A DNA stretch of 5,844 nt from Planctomycetaceae bacterium (GCA_002862165.1 PKCL01000353.1:1-5844); one strand, 5' to 3'. Counted from the first letter of the stretch, positions 1 through 5,567 are shown. The notes: generated by a model from the letters alone, not told the origin. Translations and numbers: made by a program.

Positions 1-62
1 TGAAAGGCGAGGCATACGATGAGAAGCAACCATGATATGTCACGACGCTTTTGAGAAGTCAT
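1..62 (-). CDS. 5' end of a membrane or secreted protein gene (partial, runs off the left edge)
   Basis: Reading the minus strand from an ATG at 62-60 gives 20 open codons: MTSQKRRDIS followed by WLLLIVCLAF. A basic, polar start followed by a hydrophobic run is the layout of a signal peptide or an N-terminal membrane anchor. A Shine-Dalgarno GGAG (minus strand, 72-69) lies 6 bases before the ATG, which fixes the start. The start is only 17 bases beyond the stop of the beta-barrel gene at 80-82, on the same strand and with no terminator between, so the two are probably co-transcribed. The cysteine in LIVCLAF might suggest a lipobox, but too little is visible to claim one. The function cannot be told from 20 residues; an envelope role is inferred from the leader and the neighbour. 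Confidence 0.72.
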   Translation of the reverse strand, partial: MTSQKRRDISWLLLIVCLAF

Positions 63-79
63 GTTCTTCTCCACATGCG

Positions 80-1357
80 TTAGTAGGCAAGGCCTAACCG
101 AAACATAATAGTGCTTGGGAGATCAACAATTTGTCGTACTCCATAGCGAGGATCATCAACGCCGTTAACATAAAAAAGTTGACGGTAAAAAGCGTAACCA
201 ATCTCAAAATTTCCAGAGAATCCTGTCGTTGCCAGAGGTACCCACTCTGTCCCGAGAGAAAGTCGAATATCGTTGTAGTCAAATCTCTGGATAAACCCTT
301 TTGAACCACCGACATTTACATTTCGAAAGGTCCAAGCACCACCACCATATTCGCCGGCAACATAGCTCCACCATGAATGTCGACGGGTTTGTCCGAAACG
401 CCACATAGCGCGTGGAGCTGGAAAAAATATGTCATATTGAGACGTTGCATTGGGTGTCCAGGTAAATCCAACAGCAGGTAAGATTTTCACCTGGTTTCGA
501 TCAAGGTAGATGACACCCAGTTTGCCTTGAAAAGTTGGCGTCATATTCAATGTGCCAATAGCACGTCCCATCACACGCCAGCTATCTGCAACAAGAACAT
601 CCCAGTTAGTATAGAAGCCCACTCGAAGTCCGAATTCTGCACCAAAAAGTGGCGTAAATTGTGGATTCCATGCTGCGTCAAGAAAGTTGTCGAAGGTGTT
701 CCCTGGGAGTTGGGGACTAAAAGGTTGTCCATTATTCATTACCGTACTTACAGGACCACCCCACAATTGCATGCCAAAACCGGGGGTGATTAGGAGTGGG
801 GCTCGATTGATATTCGCTGGTGAATTCATAAAAAATGGAAGAGCGAAAGTAGCCGATGTATCGAGTTCATTGACAGCGACAGAGTTTCCTCGACCGGTTC
901 CCAGAATGTAGGTCCAACTTCCTCGCACACCCTGATATGCCTGGGTGGACTGCTGGTAGGTCTGTTGAAACCATTCGCTTTGCTGTGTCGGTGGTTGAGG
1001 ATAGCCAACCGGCAGTGTGGATGATGGATTACTTGGAACGATAGGCGGTGGTGCCGTTGAATAGCCTGGGTAACCAGGTTGTCCGTTCACGGCTGAGGTG
1101 GCCCATGTTGGTGGAGGATTTGTTCCGGGGTTTGTCGCAGGCACAGGGTAAATCTGGCTTGCCTGTGGTCCATAGGGATCCCAGGCAGGAGGTGGAGGTG
1201 AAAGCGGATATCCATACGGTGACGCCTGTGCGATTCTGTCGAGAGACGAACTCGCAGGAGGTGGTAACTGTACGGTCTGCGCAGCAGTATTTGTATCTGC
1301 AATGAACACAGATATGCCAGCAACCAAAACAATGAGTGAAAAGAGCGGTACTCGCAC
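80..1357 (-). CDS. Exported Pro-rich protein with C-terminal beta-barrel-like domain (DUF6268-like)
   Basis: Predicted 425-residue envelope protein of unknown molecular function. Residues 1-26 form a signal peptide (one Arg, hydrophobic run 5-20, Ala-rich cleavage region near TAAQ). Residues 29-125 are a low-complexity linker rich in Pro, Tyr, Gly, Ser and Gln. Residues about 145-425 are rich in alternating aromatic/polar strands and end in MFRLGLAY, a terminal aromatic strand like the C-terminal signal of outer-membrane barrels. Segments such as LLITPGFG (188-195), DIFFPAPR (309-316) and VAGEYGGGAW (333-342) recall, from memory, the planctomycete outer-membrane family DUF6268. The start is uncertain: the GTG at 1357-1355 has no clear Shine-Dalgarno, the frame stays open upstream to a TGA at 1465-1463, and the ATG at 1373 is out of frame. 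The next gene follows after 17 bases. Export and barrel fold are inferences from composition. Confidence 0.85.
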   Translation of the reverse strand: MRVPLFSLIVLVAGISVFIADTNTAAQTVQLPPPASSSLDRIAQASPYGYPLSPPPPAWDPYGPQASQIYPVPATNPGTNPPPTWATSAVNGQPGYPGYSTAPPPIVPSNPSSTLPVGYPQPPTQQSEWFQQTYQQSTQAYQGVRGSWTYILGTGRGNSVAVNELDTSATFALPFFMNSPANINRAPLLITPGFGMQLWGGPVSTVMNNGQPFSPQLPGNTFDNFLDAAWNPQFTPLFGAEFGLRVGFYTNWDVLVADSWRVMGRAIGTLNMTPTFQGKLGVIYLDRNQVKILPAVGFTWTPNATSQYDIFFPAPRAMWRFGQTRRHSWWSYVAGEYGGGAWTFRNVNVGGSKGFIQRFDYNDIRLSLGTEWVPLATTGFSGNFEIGYAFYRQLFYVNGVDDPRYGVRQIVDLPSTIMFRLGLAY

Positions 1358-1462
1358 GCGGTCGTCGACCCATGCAGCGGGAATTGGCTGGAGCCATCCA
1401 GATGTTTCTGAATATCTGACCCCAACTCTTACCTGGTGGTTACCGCGCAGACGGGATACGGG

Positions 1463-1483
1463 TCAATATCGCCAGCGTACCAT
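1463..1483 (-). other. Possible six-codon leader ORF upstream of the beta-barrel gene
   Basis: On the minus strand an ATG at 1483-1481 follows a Shine-Dalgarno GGGAG (1493-1489) with a 5-base gap and encodes MVRWRY before a TGA at 1465-1463. It is in the same frame as the beta-barrel gene, and after the TGA the frame stays open for 35 codons to the assigned GTG start. It could be a leader peptide, a relic of a longer N-terminus cut by a nonsense change, a sequencing error, or chance. It has better start signals than the GTG used for the main gene. Confidence 0.3.
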
Positions 1484-1649
1484 TACTTCTCCCACACCAT
1501 GCTATGGTCTTTAGATAGCGTAGACTTCCCTCTTTGACAGAATTTTCAGATGGTTCAAAACCAAGGGTTTTTATTGGTCGCTCATCTCGGTGAAAATGCC
1601 ATTTCTTCCACCGCCTTACACGTCAAGATGAACGATTACGGATACGCAT

Positions 1650-1655
1650 TATAAT
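1650..1655 (+). promoter_or_regulatory. Candidate -10 box of birA
   Basis: A perfect TATAAT ends 15 bases before the birA ATG at 1671. If used, transcription would begin near 1662 and leave a leader of about 10 bases that keeps only the second AGGA (1663-1666). No good -35 hexamer lies 16-18 bases upstream and there is no TGN extension, so this is a weak promoter call. If the real promoter is further upstream, the sequence between 1656 and 1670 simply supplies two AGGA motifs for ribosome binding. Confidence 0.3.
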
Positions 1656-1670
1656 TCAGGACAGGAACCG

Positions 1671-2537
1671 ATGAGACAGCACGTCAACAGCGAACATCTG
1701 CAACGGGTGACATCACTGAAGACCATCGAGTGTCACACAGAACTTCCGTCGACAATGGATCGAGCAAGAGCACTTGCTACAGATCCAGCAACACAACTCC
1801 CAGCTTTAGTCCTAGCTTCTCATCAACGAAAGGGTCGCGGTCGTCGTGGTGCAGGGTGGTGGCAACCGTCAGGGAGTCTAGCAATGACATTTATTGCCAA
1901 ACTGCCAACAGCAGGGAACGTAACAGGAGGTATTCTTCCACTTTGGTCACTTGCATGTGGCCTTGCCGTCGCGGAGTCTCTGCAACAACTTCATCCAGAC
2001 TTAAAACCCTTGGTGCGTTGGCCAAACGATATTGAAATAAAAGGGAGGAAGCTCGCTGGCTTGTTAGTAGAGGCTACAACAACACAAAAATTACTTATTG
2101 GTATTGGGATCAATACAGACGGTTCGAAAGACGATGCCCCCCTGGCCCTTCGGGACCGACTGATTACCATACCTGACGTTTTAGGAGCATCTATCTCACA
2201 CAATGATCTTCTTGAAATTCTTATTCCACACATTGAAAAAAATATAAGTGATGCAATGAGTCCTTCAAAACGACAGTCTTTTCTTGATAGATACAAAGCA
2301 TACTGCAGTCTCACGGATACATTTATCAAAATTTTTGATGTCGTGTGTAGAGGTACAAACAAGAAAGTTGATGGTGAAATAGTTAGACAAGAGACAACGC
2401 TTATGGGTTTCTGCAAAGGTATTGATGAAGCAGGTTATCTCCTTATTGAAACACCACATGAGACATTAGCGGTGTTTGCAGGCAGCCTGACTGATCCTTC
2501 ATCGATCTGGAAAAGTGATGTTTCCACTATGAGTTGA
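1671..2537 (+). CDS. birA: Biotin--[acetyl-CoA-carboxylase] ligase, catalytic type without HTH domain
   Basis: A 288-residue enzyme that activates biotin with ATP to biotinyl-AMP and transfers it to the target lysine of biotin carboxyl carrier proteins in the cytoplasm. The motifs run in family order: a substrate-entry strand with ELPSTMDRAR (24-33), the biotinyl-AMP loop GRGRRG (55-60), RWPND (117-121), the catalytic-site lysine in GRKLAG (K127, equivalent to E. coli K183), and IGIGIN (143-148). The C-terminal part (about 218-272, IKIFDV...LAVFAGSL) matches the small SH3-like ligase domain. There is no N-terminal helix-turn-helix before the catalytic domain, so it is a group I ligase and should not act as the biotin operon repressor. 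The start is backed by AGGA motifs at 1658-1661 and 1663-1666. It converges on the methyltransferase gene with a 6-base gap. Confidence 0.95.
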   Translation: MRQHVNSEHLQRVTSLKTIECHTELPSTMDRARALATDPATQLPALVLASHQRKGRGRRGAGWWQPSGSLAMTFIAKLPTAGNVTGGILPLWSLACGLAVAESLQQLHPDLKPLVRWPNDIEIKGRKLAGLLVEATTTQKLLIGIGINTDGSKDDAPLALRDRLITIPDVLGASISHNDLLEILIPHIEKNISDAMSPSKRQSFLDRYKAYCSLTDTFIKIFDVVCRGTNKKVDGEIVRQETTLMGFCKGIDEAGYLLIETPHETLAVFAGSLTDPSSIWKSDVSTMS

Positions 2538-2543
2538 ATCATC

Positions 2544-3632
2544 TTATTTACTTTTGTGATCACAAGCTTTCTGCGCTACGAGACAGATTTCCTGACCACC
2601 TGTTGAAAGCTGTTGAACCCGAGTCTGGTAACCCCATGAACCGAATGAGGCACACCAGTCACCAATTTTTTCAGCAATTGATACATCAGAAAGTTTGAGT
2701 GTTGCAATGATTCCTTGTGGTCGAAGTGACGGTGATACAAGAATTCGTTCCAGAGCTGTCATCGTGCTGGCAGGATCAATATTCATATCAGTCAGAATCC
2801 AATCAAAACCATAAAAACTCTTCATTTTGATGTCTCGAGCACGTTTTTTCCAATGTGTGAAACGCGGATGTCTGGCAATCTGAGAATCGATTGCGGCTGG
2901 ATCAACGCCGACCACTTCGAGATCGGCTTCTAAAAGGCGCTGGCAGGCCCCTCCTGGAGCGGCTCCAAGTTCACAGACACGATCACCGGGATGGAAGTGA
3001 ATTTCGAAACGGGCGATGGCTTCATCGAGCTTCAGCCATGCTCGAGAAATTTTATGAGCAGGAATCTGGTTCGGATAGTAACCTCCAGACCATTGGGCAC
3101 CTCGAGATTCATCGCTGTGTACACCAATCCACCATCGATCTTCAGAATCAACAACACAGTTCAGTATGAGGTGGGTGGTGGGTAGAAAAAGTTTCTCATT
3201 GAGACTCATGAGAGAGTCGGTGAGTTTACGGTGAATGGATTCAGTATCAACGTTCAGACGAGGATCACGTTTCCACACATGAACATTTTGAAAGCGTATT
3301 GATGTGAGTAACTGGTGGGTAGCAGTAATACGTTCTTCTTCAGTTTGGCCGGTGACCTGTCCGAGTGAACGAATTCCAATTCGGCCAAAAACGAGATTAT
3401 CCAGAACATCAGTTGGAATTCTAAAGTCGTTCCACTGTGAGTTTGTCAGAGTTAGTGAGGGTACTCGAAACGTTACGAGACCTTTTCTCCAGTACGATTT
3501 TCGAAATAATGGGAAAGCAATTTTTTGTCGAATCTCAAGAGCAGCCTCACTGCCATGCCGGCATCCGATAAGTAAAAATTCACTTCGTTGGAGTTCGGCT
3601 GCAGTGTCGACTTTTGGCATTTCGACATTCAT
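2544..3632 (-). CDS. FtsJ-fold SAM-dependent ribose 2'-O-methyltransferase, RlmM-like
   Basis: A 362-residue protein close in length and layout to E. coli RlmM (366 residues), which 2'-O-methylates C2498 of 23S rRNA. The C-terminal half is an FtsJ/RrmJ-type Rossmann methyltransferase. SRAWLKLDE (196-204) holds the first catalytic lysine, ELGAAPGG (221-228) is the SAM-binding loop, GVDP (242-245) holds the ribose-binding Asp, TDMN (281-284) the catalytic Asp, TLKLSD (311-316) the second Lys and GGQEICLVA (345-353) the Glu, giving a complete K201-D282-K313-E348 tetrad. The N-terminal 190 residues are more diverged and would correspond to the THUMP-like RNA-binding part. The activity class is well supported; the exact rRNA target is inferred. 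The start at ATG 3632-3630 has no Shine-Dalgarno, and a second Met is at residue 5. Its 3' end faces birA. Confidence 0.88.
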   Translation of the reverse strand: MNVEMPKVDTAAELQRSEFLLIGCRHGSEAALEIRQKIAFPLFRKSYWRKGLVTFRVPSLTLTNSQWNDFRIPTDVLDNLVFGRIGIRSLGQVTGQTEEERITATHQLLTSIRFQNVHVWKRDPRLNVDTESIHRKLTDSLMSLNEKLFLPTTHLILNCVVDSEDRWWIGVHSDESRGAQWSGGYYPNQIPAHKISRAWLKLDEAIARFEIHFHPGDRVCELGAAPGGACQRLLEADLEVVGVDPAAIDSQIARHPRFTHWKKRARDIKMKSFYGFDWILTDMNIDPASTMTALERILVSPSLRPQGIIATLKLSDVSIAEKIGDWCASFGSWGYQTRVQQLSTGGQEICLVAQKACDHKSK

Positions 3633-3682
3633 GGATACGCATCAAGCTGGAATGATCAGAAAATCTATCGACCAATAAAATG

Positions 3683-3720
3683 AGGCCGGCCCGGGCGCCC
3701 AAGAGCCCGGGCCGGCCTTT
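3683..3720 (-). terminator. GC-rich intrinsic terminator below the lysine-repeat gene
   Basis: GGCCGGCCCGGGC (3684-3696) pairs perfectly with GCCCGGGCCGGCC (3705-3717) around an 8-base loop, and one A-T pair (3683/3718) extends the stem to 14 bp. On the minus strand the stem is followed by TCATTTTATT, a T-rich tail. It lies about 110 bases beyond the stop of the lysine-repeat gene and about 50 bases before the methyltransferase start, so it separates the two minus-strand units. A short TTTCTC follows on the plus side, but no plus-strand gene ends here. Confidence 0.85.
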
Positions 3721-3732
3721 CTCGTCAGAACA

Positions 3733-3779
3733 ATGGCATGTTTGCCATCGTTGGTCACTGAGTTCGAATAAAATATTCG
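3733..3779 (-). repeat. Two short perfect hairpins in the 3' UTR of the lysine-repeat gene
   Basis: ATGGCA-TGTT-TGCCAT (3733-3748) and CGAATA-AAA-TATTCG (3765-3779) are perfect 6-bp inverted repeats. They lie between the stop of the lysine-repeat gene (3830) and its GC-rich terminator. In the minus-strand transcript they would form two small hairpins before the terminator stem. They may protect the 3' end or be part of a processed 3'-UTR RNA; either role is inference, and short AT-rich dyads also occur by chance. Confidence 0.5.
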
Positions 3780-3829
3780 TACACCAGGAACGGTAGATGG
3801 AAACCGCCTTCAGTCACGTCAAAGACGGA

Positions 3830-4027
3830 TTAGGCGTGGCCCTTTTTCTTGGCAGCCTTCTTCTTCTTGGCAACTTTCTTCTTGGCTACTTTTTTCTTAG
3901 CAACCTTTTTCTTAGCAACCTTTTTCTTGGCTACTTTCTTCTTCTTGGCTACCTTTTTCTTAGCAACCTTTTTCTTGGCTACCTTTTTCTTGGCGACCTT
4001 CTTCTTTGCAGCCTTCTTCTTGGCCAT
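3830..4027 (-). CDS. Histone H1-like lysine-repeat DNA-binding protein (AKKKV pentads)
   Basis: A 65-residue protein that is 38/65 lysine, has no acidic residue and consists almost only of AKKKV pentads after MAKKKA, ending in KKKGHA. Such tails resemble the C-terminal domain of histone H1 and bacterial H1-like proteins, which bind and compact DNA through charge; nucleoid binding is therefore inferred, and RNA or ribosome binding is possible. There is no folded domain, signal or membrane segment. The ATG at 4027-4025 is chosen because a consensus AAGGAG (minus, 4040-4035) sits 7 bases before it. A longer reading starting at TTG 4189 would use part of the probable -35 box. Residues 7-32 and 33-58 are two copies of one 26-residue block, each ending in a pentad with an extra lysine. 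The gene is monocistronic, with its own leader and terminator. Confidence 0.9.
   Translation of the reverse strand: MAKKKAAKKKVAKKKVAKKKVAKKKVAKKKKVAKKKVAKKKVAKKKVAKKKVAKKKKAAKKKGHA
3839..4024 (-). repeat. 15-bp tandem repeat array encoding AKKKV pentads
   Basis: The coding sequence of the lysine-rich protein is an imperfect tandem array of a 15-base unit (GCC AAG AAA AAG GTA and synonymous variants), with two 18-base units that add one lysine codon. The longest exact copy seen is 32 bases, present at 3903-3934 and 3951-3982, offset by 48 bases. Alternation of GCC/GCT, AAG/AAA and GTA/GTT/GTC shows older units have drifted at silent sites while the protein repeat is kept. Arrays like this can change unit number by slippage or recombination. 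Confidence 0.9.
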
Positions 4028-4034
4028 TGAATGG

Positions 4035-4101
4035 CTCCTTGCCAGTAGCACCCCATGAAATGAACCGACTGCTTCCTTGGGGTGCTGAATCTTGGAAGGA
4101 G
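4035..4101 (-). promoter_or_regulatory. Shine-Dalgarno-masking leader structure of the lysine-repeat gene
   Basis: In minus-strand order there are CTCCTT (4101-4096), AGCACCCCA (4086-4078), a 22-base loop, TGGGGTGCT (4055-4047) and the Shine-Dalgarno AAGGAG (4040-4035), 7 bases before the ATG. The 9-bp inner stem is perfect. CTCCTT is the exact complement of the ribosome binding site and lies in register to form an outer 6-bp helix with a 9/6-base internal loop. A second AAGGA at 4078-4074 could pair with the same CTCCTT instead, giving an alternative fold with a free ribosome site. The pairing is seen in sequence; a regulatory role is inferred. Confidence 0.5.
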
Positions 4102-4160
4102 TCGACGTTACCATGCTGTCATGATGTGCAAGCACATACATCACATGCATGAAGTACAAG

Positions 4161-4218
4161 TTTTCAGTAATTTTGTGTTCTACTGTCAAGAGAAATCACA
4201 AAAAATTTTTAAAAAAAA
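4161..4218 (-). promoter_or_regulatory. Candidate promoter of the lysine-repeat gene with A/T-tract UP element
   Basis: On the minus strand a perfect TTGACA (4189-4184) is followed, 17 bases on, by TGAAAA (4166-4161), a poor -10 match. Directly upstream are A/T tracts at 4200-4218 (A6, T5, A8 on the plus strand), at the spacing of an UP element that contacts the RNA polymerase alpha subunits. The predicted start near 4154 would give a leader of about 127 bases. A TTTTGTG/CACAAAA inverted repeat flanks the -35 box. The -35 and A/T tracts are good; the -10 is the weak point. Confidence 0.42.
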
Positions 4219-4355
4219 TGGTAATTTTCTCTCTGAAAAACCAGATCTTCACTGTGTTCATGCGTCTGAGAAATTGCATAAGACGGCATTTGAGAGGCCG
4301 ATAGAGAGAACATTCAGTGAACACAAAGATGCTTTTTTACGGCAGAAAGTCTATT

Positions 4356-5567
4356 TTAAGGTTGGACTGAACTTTTTTTTACCCAATCGTGAAGCATGTT
4401 CATCTGTGCTGCGAAACCCTGTTCTGTACAACCTAGTGGACTTTTGAAAAAACTTGCCAACCAAGGCAGGGAACCGGCCTCGCCAGCCAGCCGGGCGCGA
4501 TCTACTAGTCGAACGAGATCAATCACCAGAGGCGCCGCCAAAATAGAATCACAGCCTTGCCATGTAAATTGCATGGTCATGGGCGTACCAAGAAATCCCT
4601 CAAAATGGATATGATCCCAAGCAGTTTTCCAGTCACCAAGACTTTCAATAAACTCAATAGACACAAGTGTTTGTGGTGTTGTTGGCAAAAGACTCGCAAG
4701 TAGATGGTCTTTACTTTTCACCTTAGCGGCCTTATTCGAAGGATTGTCAAGTATTTTGCCATCGAGATTGCCAAAAATGTTGTGACCTACCCAACTTTTG
4801 ACACTGAGGTGGCGATCACGAAACATTGGTGCAAGAACACTCTTGAGTAATGTTTCACCCGTTTTTCCATCACAGCCAGCATGCGGTAGGCATAAGCTTT
4901 GGGCAAGTTCGTTGATTGCGGGCGGTGTTGCCCCTGTAGAAGGCGTAAAATTGATGTAAGCAGCATTTGCCTCAAAAGCTGCGATGGCATAGAGGCTACT
5001 CGTAGGCAGGGGACTTGAGTCTGTGGGCTTTTCAAGGAGAGGCGAAAGTTCGTCAAAGTTATTGGGAATAGGCAATGACCATGGAGGTTCAGTTGATGCC
5101 AGGTTGACGACAATAATGCGATCAACATCATTTGTATCTGCAAAATCAACAATATCTTCCCGAATTTGATCAATCACACTTCGTGGCGTTGTTCCTTTTT
5201 TCGATTCTGGTGAAGAAGCTATGGCTTGGATAGATTTTCCAGCAGCCAAGACAGTTCCTGGACGAAGGCGAGTTTCAATATCCAGAAGATCAGGTGTGAC
5301 CGATTCTAGTATGTCTGGTGAAATTGCTCGACTGACTGTCCACATACGACGCGCCTCATTGAGTAGGCCCTCGTCACGGATATCATGTCCACCAACAACA
5401 ATATCACTACAATGGGCGAGATTAAGCGGATGAAATGCTGAGGTTTCAGTGATTAAACCAATGGGTTCCACTAATCCTCGGTTCATGGCTGCAAGTCCGG
5501 TCATGACGGTCGTGGCGACGCCACCTTTTGCACCGATTAGCCAAAGTCCGATTCGTCCAGTTGCCAT
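4356..5567 (-). CDS. ino1: Inositol-3-phosphate synthase (myo-inositol-1-phosphate synthase family)
   Basis: A 403-residue NAD-dependent cytoplasmic enzyme expected to convert D-glucose 6-phosphate to 1D-myo-inositol 3-phosphate, the first step of inositol synthesis. Family motifs appear in order: Rossmann nucleotide loop GAKGGVATT (12-20), NLAST (155-159), NFTPSTGA (206-213), GCDGKTGETLLKSVLAPMF (231-249), GNLDGKIL (266-273), the lysine-rich segment NPSNKAAKVKSKD (275-287), FEGFLG (322-327), QFTWQGCDSILAAPLV (333-348) and GEAGSLPWLASFFKSPLG (362-379). Lysines at 235, 242, 284/286 and 375 are candidates for the conserved active-site lysines. The length is that of compact bacterial/archaeal forms, shorter than the roughly 510-residue eukaryotic enzymes. 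AAGGAG (minus, 5578-5573) stands 5 bases before the ATG and fixes the start. The product's use (phospholipid head group, osmolyte or other) is not shown here. Confidence 0.93.
   Translation of the reverse strand: MATGRIGLWLIGAKGGVATTVMTGLAAMNRGLVEPIGLITETSAFHPLNLAHCSDIVVGGHDIRDEGLLNEARRMWTVSRAISPDILESVTPDLLDIETRLRPGTVLAAGKSIQAIASSPESKKGTTPRSVIDQIREDIVDFADTNDVDRIIVVNLASTEPPWSLPIPNNFDELSPLLEKPTDSSPLPTSSLYAIAAFEANAAYINFTPSTGATPPAINELAQSLCLPHAGCDGKTGETLLKSVLAPMFRDRHLSVKSWVGHNIFGNLDGKILDNPSNKAAKVKSKDHLLASLLPTTPQTLVSIEFIESLGDWKTAWDHIHFEGFLGTPMTMQFTWQGCDSILAAPLVIDLVRLVDRARLAGEAGSLPWLASFFKSPLGCTEQGFAAQMNMLHDWVKKSSVQP

Larger units (their letters stand above)
1358..1670. promoter_or_regulatory. Divergent intergenic region between the beta-barrel gene and birA
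   Basis: This 313-base stretch must hold promoters for both divergent genes. Bases 1358-1462 are an open in-frame extension of the barrel gene and may be part of its coding sequence or leader. Visible small dyads are ACCAT-GCT-ATGGT at 1496-1508 and AAAACC-AAG-GGTTTT at 1557-1571. A perfect TATAAT lies at 1650-1655 on the plus strand. No convincing -35/-10 pair was found for the minus-strand gene; CTGTCA with TATCTA 17 bases later (minus strand, about 1540 to 1510) is the best and is weak. No RNA gene is recognised. Confidence 0.6.
4028..4355 (-). promoter_or_regulatory. Leader and promoter region of the lysine-repeat gene; 3' flank of ino1
   Basis: This 328-base gap holds no gene I can support. 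From 4028 to about 4154 it is probably the leader of the lysine-repeat mRNA, with a Shine-Dalgarno, a 9-bp stem, an anti-Shine-Dalgarno and the dyad ATGTGC-AA-GCACAT (4124-4137). From 4161 to 4218 lies the candidate promoter. From 4219 to 4355 is the 3' flank of ino1; a distant inverted repeat TGTGTTCA/TGAACACA (4253-4260 and 4318-4325) and a small CGGC/GCCG pair (4284-4287, 4297-4300) are visible, but no convincing terminator with a T-run. Confidence 0.6.

Noticed and set aside
53..71. Hairpin GAGAAG-CTTCTC as terminator of the beta-barrel gene
   Set aside because: It is only 6 bp, has no T-run, and overlaps the ribosome site and start codon of the next gene on the same strand.
1029..1425. 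Two minus-strand ORFs of 112 and 122 codons overlapping the 5' part of the beta-barrel gene
   Set aside because: They are shadow frames of the Pro-rich coding region; the third frame gives a signal peptide and a continuous beta-rich protein.
2554..2565. Perfect palindrome TTGTGATCACAA, resembling joined CRP half-sites
   Set aside because: It codes for the last residues of the methyltransferase at a convergent gene junction, with no promoter nearby, and lacks the 6-base spacer of a CRP site.
1569..3680. 12-base identity TTTTATTGGTCG in inverted orientation (near 1569-1580 and 3669-3680)
   Set aside because: A match of this length is expected about by chance in a window of this size counting both strands, and the flanks do not match.
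3839..4024. Regular repeats as a CRISPR array
   Set aside because: The units are contiguous 15-base codon repeats without unique spacers and encode a lysine-rich protein.
3797..4058. Plus-strand ORFs encoding very hydrophobic Leu/Phe repeats, like a membrane protein
   Set aside because: They are the antisense reading of the AAG/AAA/GCC/GTA repeat codons; the minus-strand frame has a consensus Shine-Dalgarno and a sensible basic protein.
4028..4189. N-terminal extension of the lysine-repeat protein from a TTG at 4189 (119 residues)
   Set aside because: The TTG lies in a perfect TTGACA -35 box, the extension has no ribosome site, and the internal ATG has AAGGAG at ideal spacing.
4253..4325. 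Inverted repeat TGTGTTCA/TGAACACA as a possible ino1 terminator
   Set aside because: The arms are 57 bases apart, only 8 bp, and no T-run follows on the minus strand.
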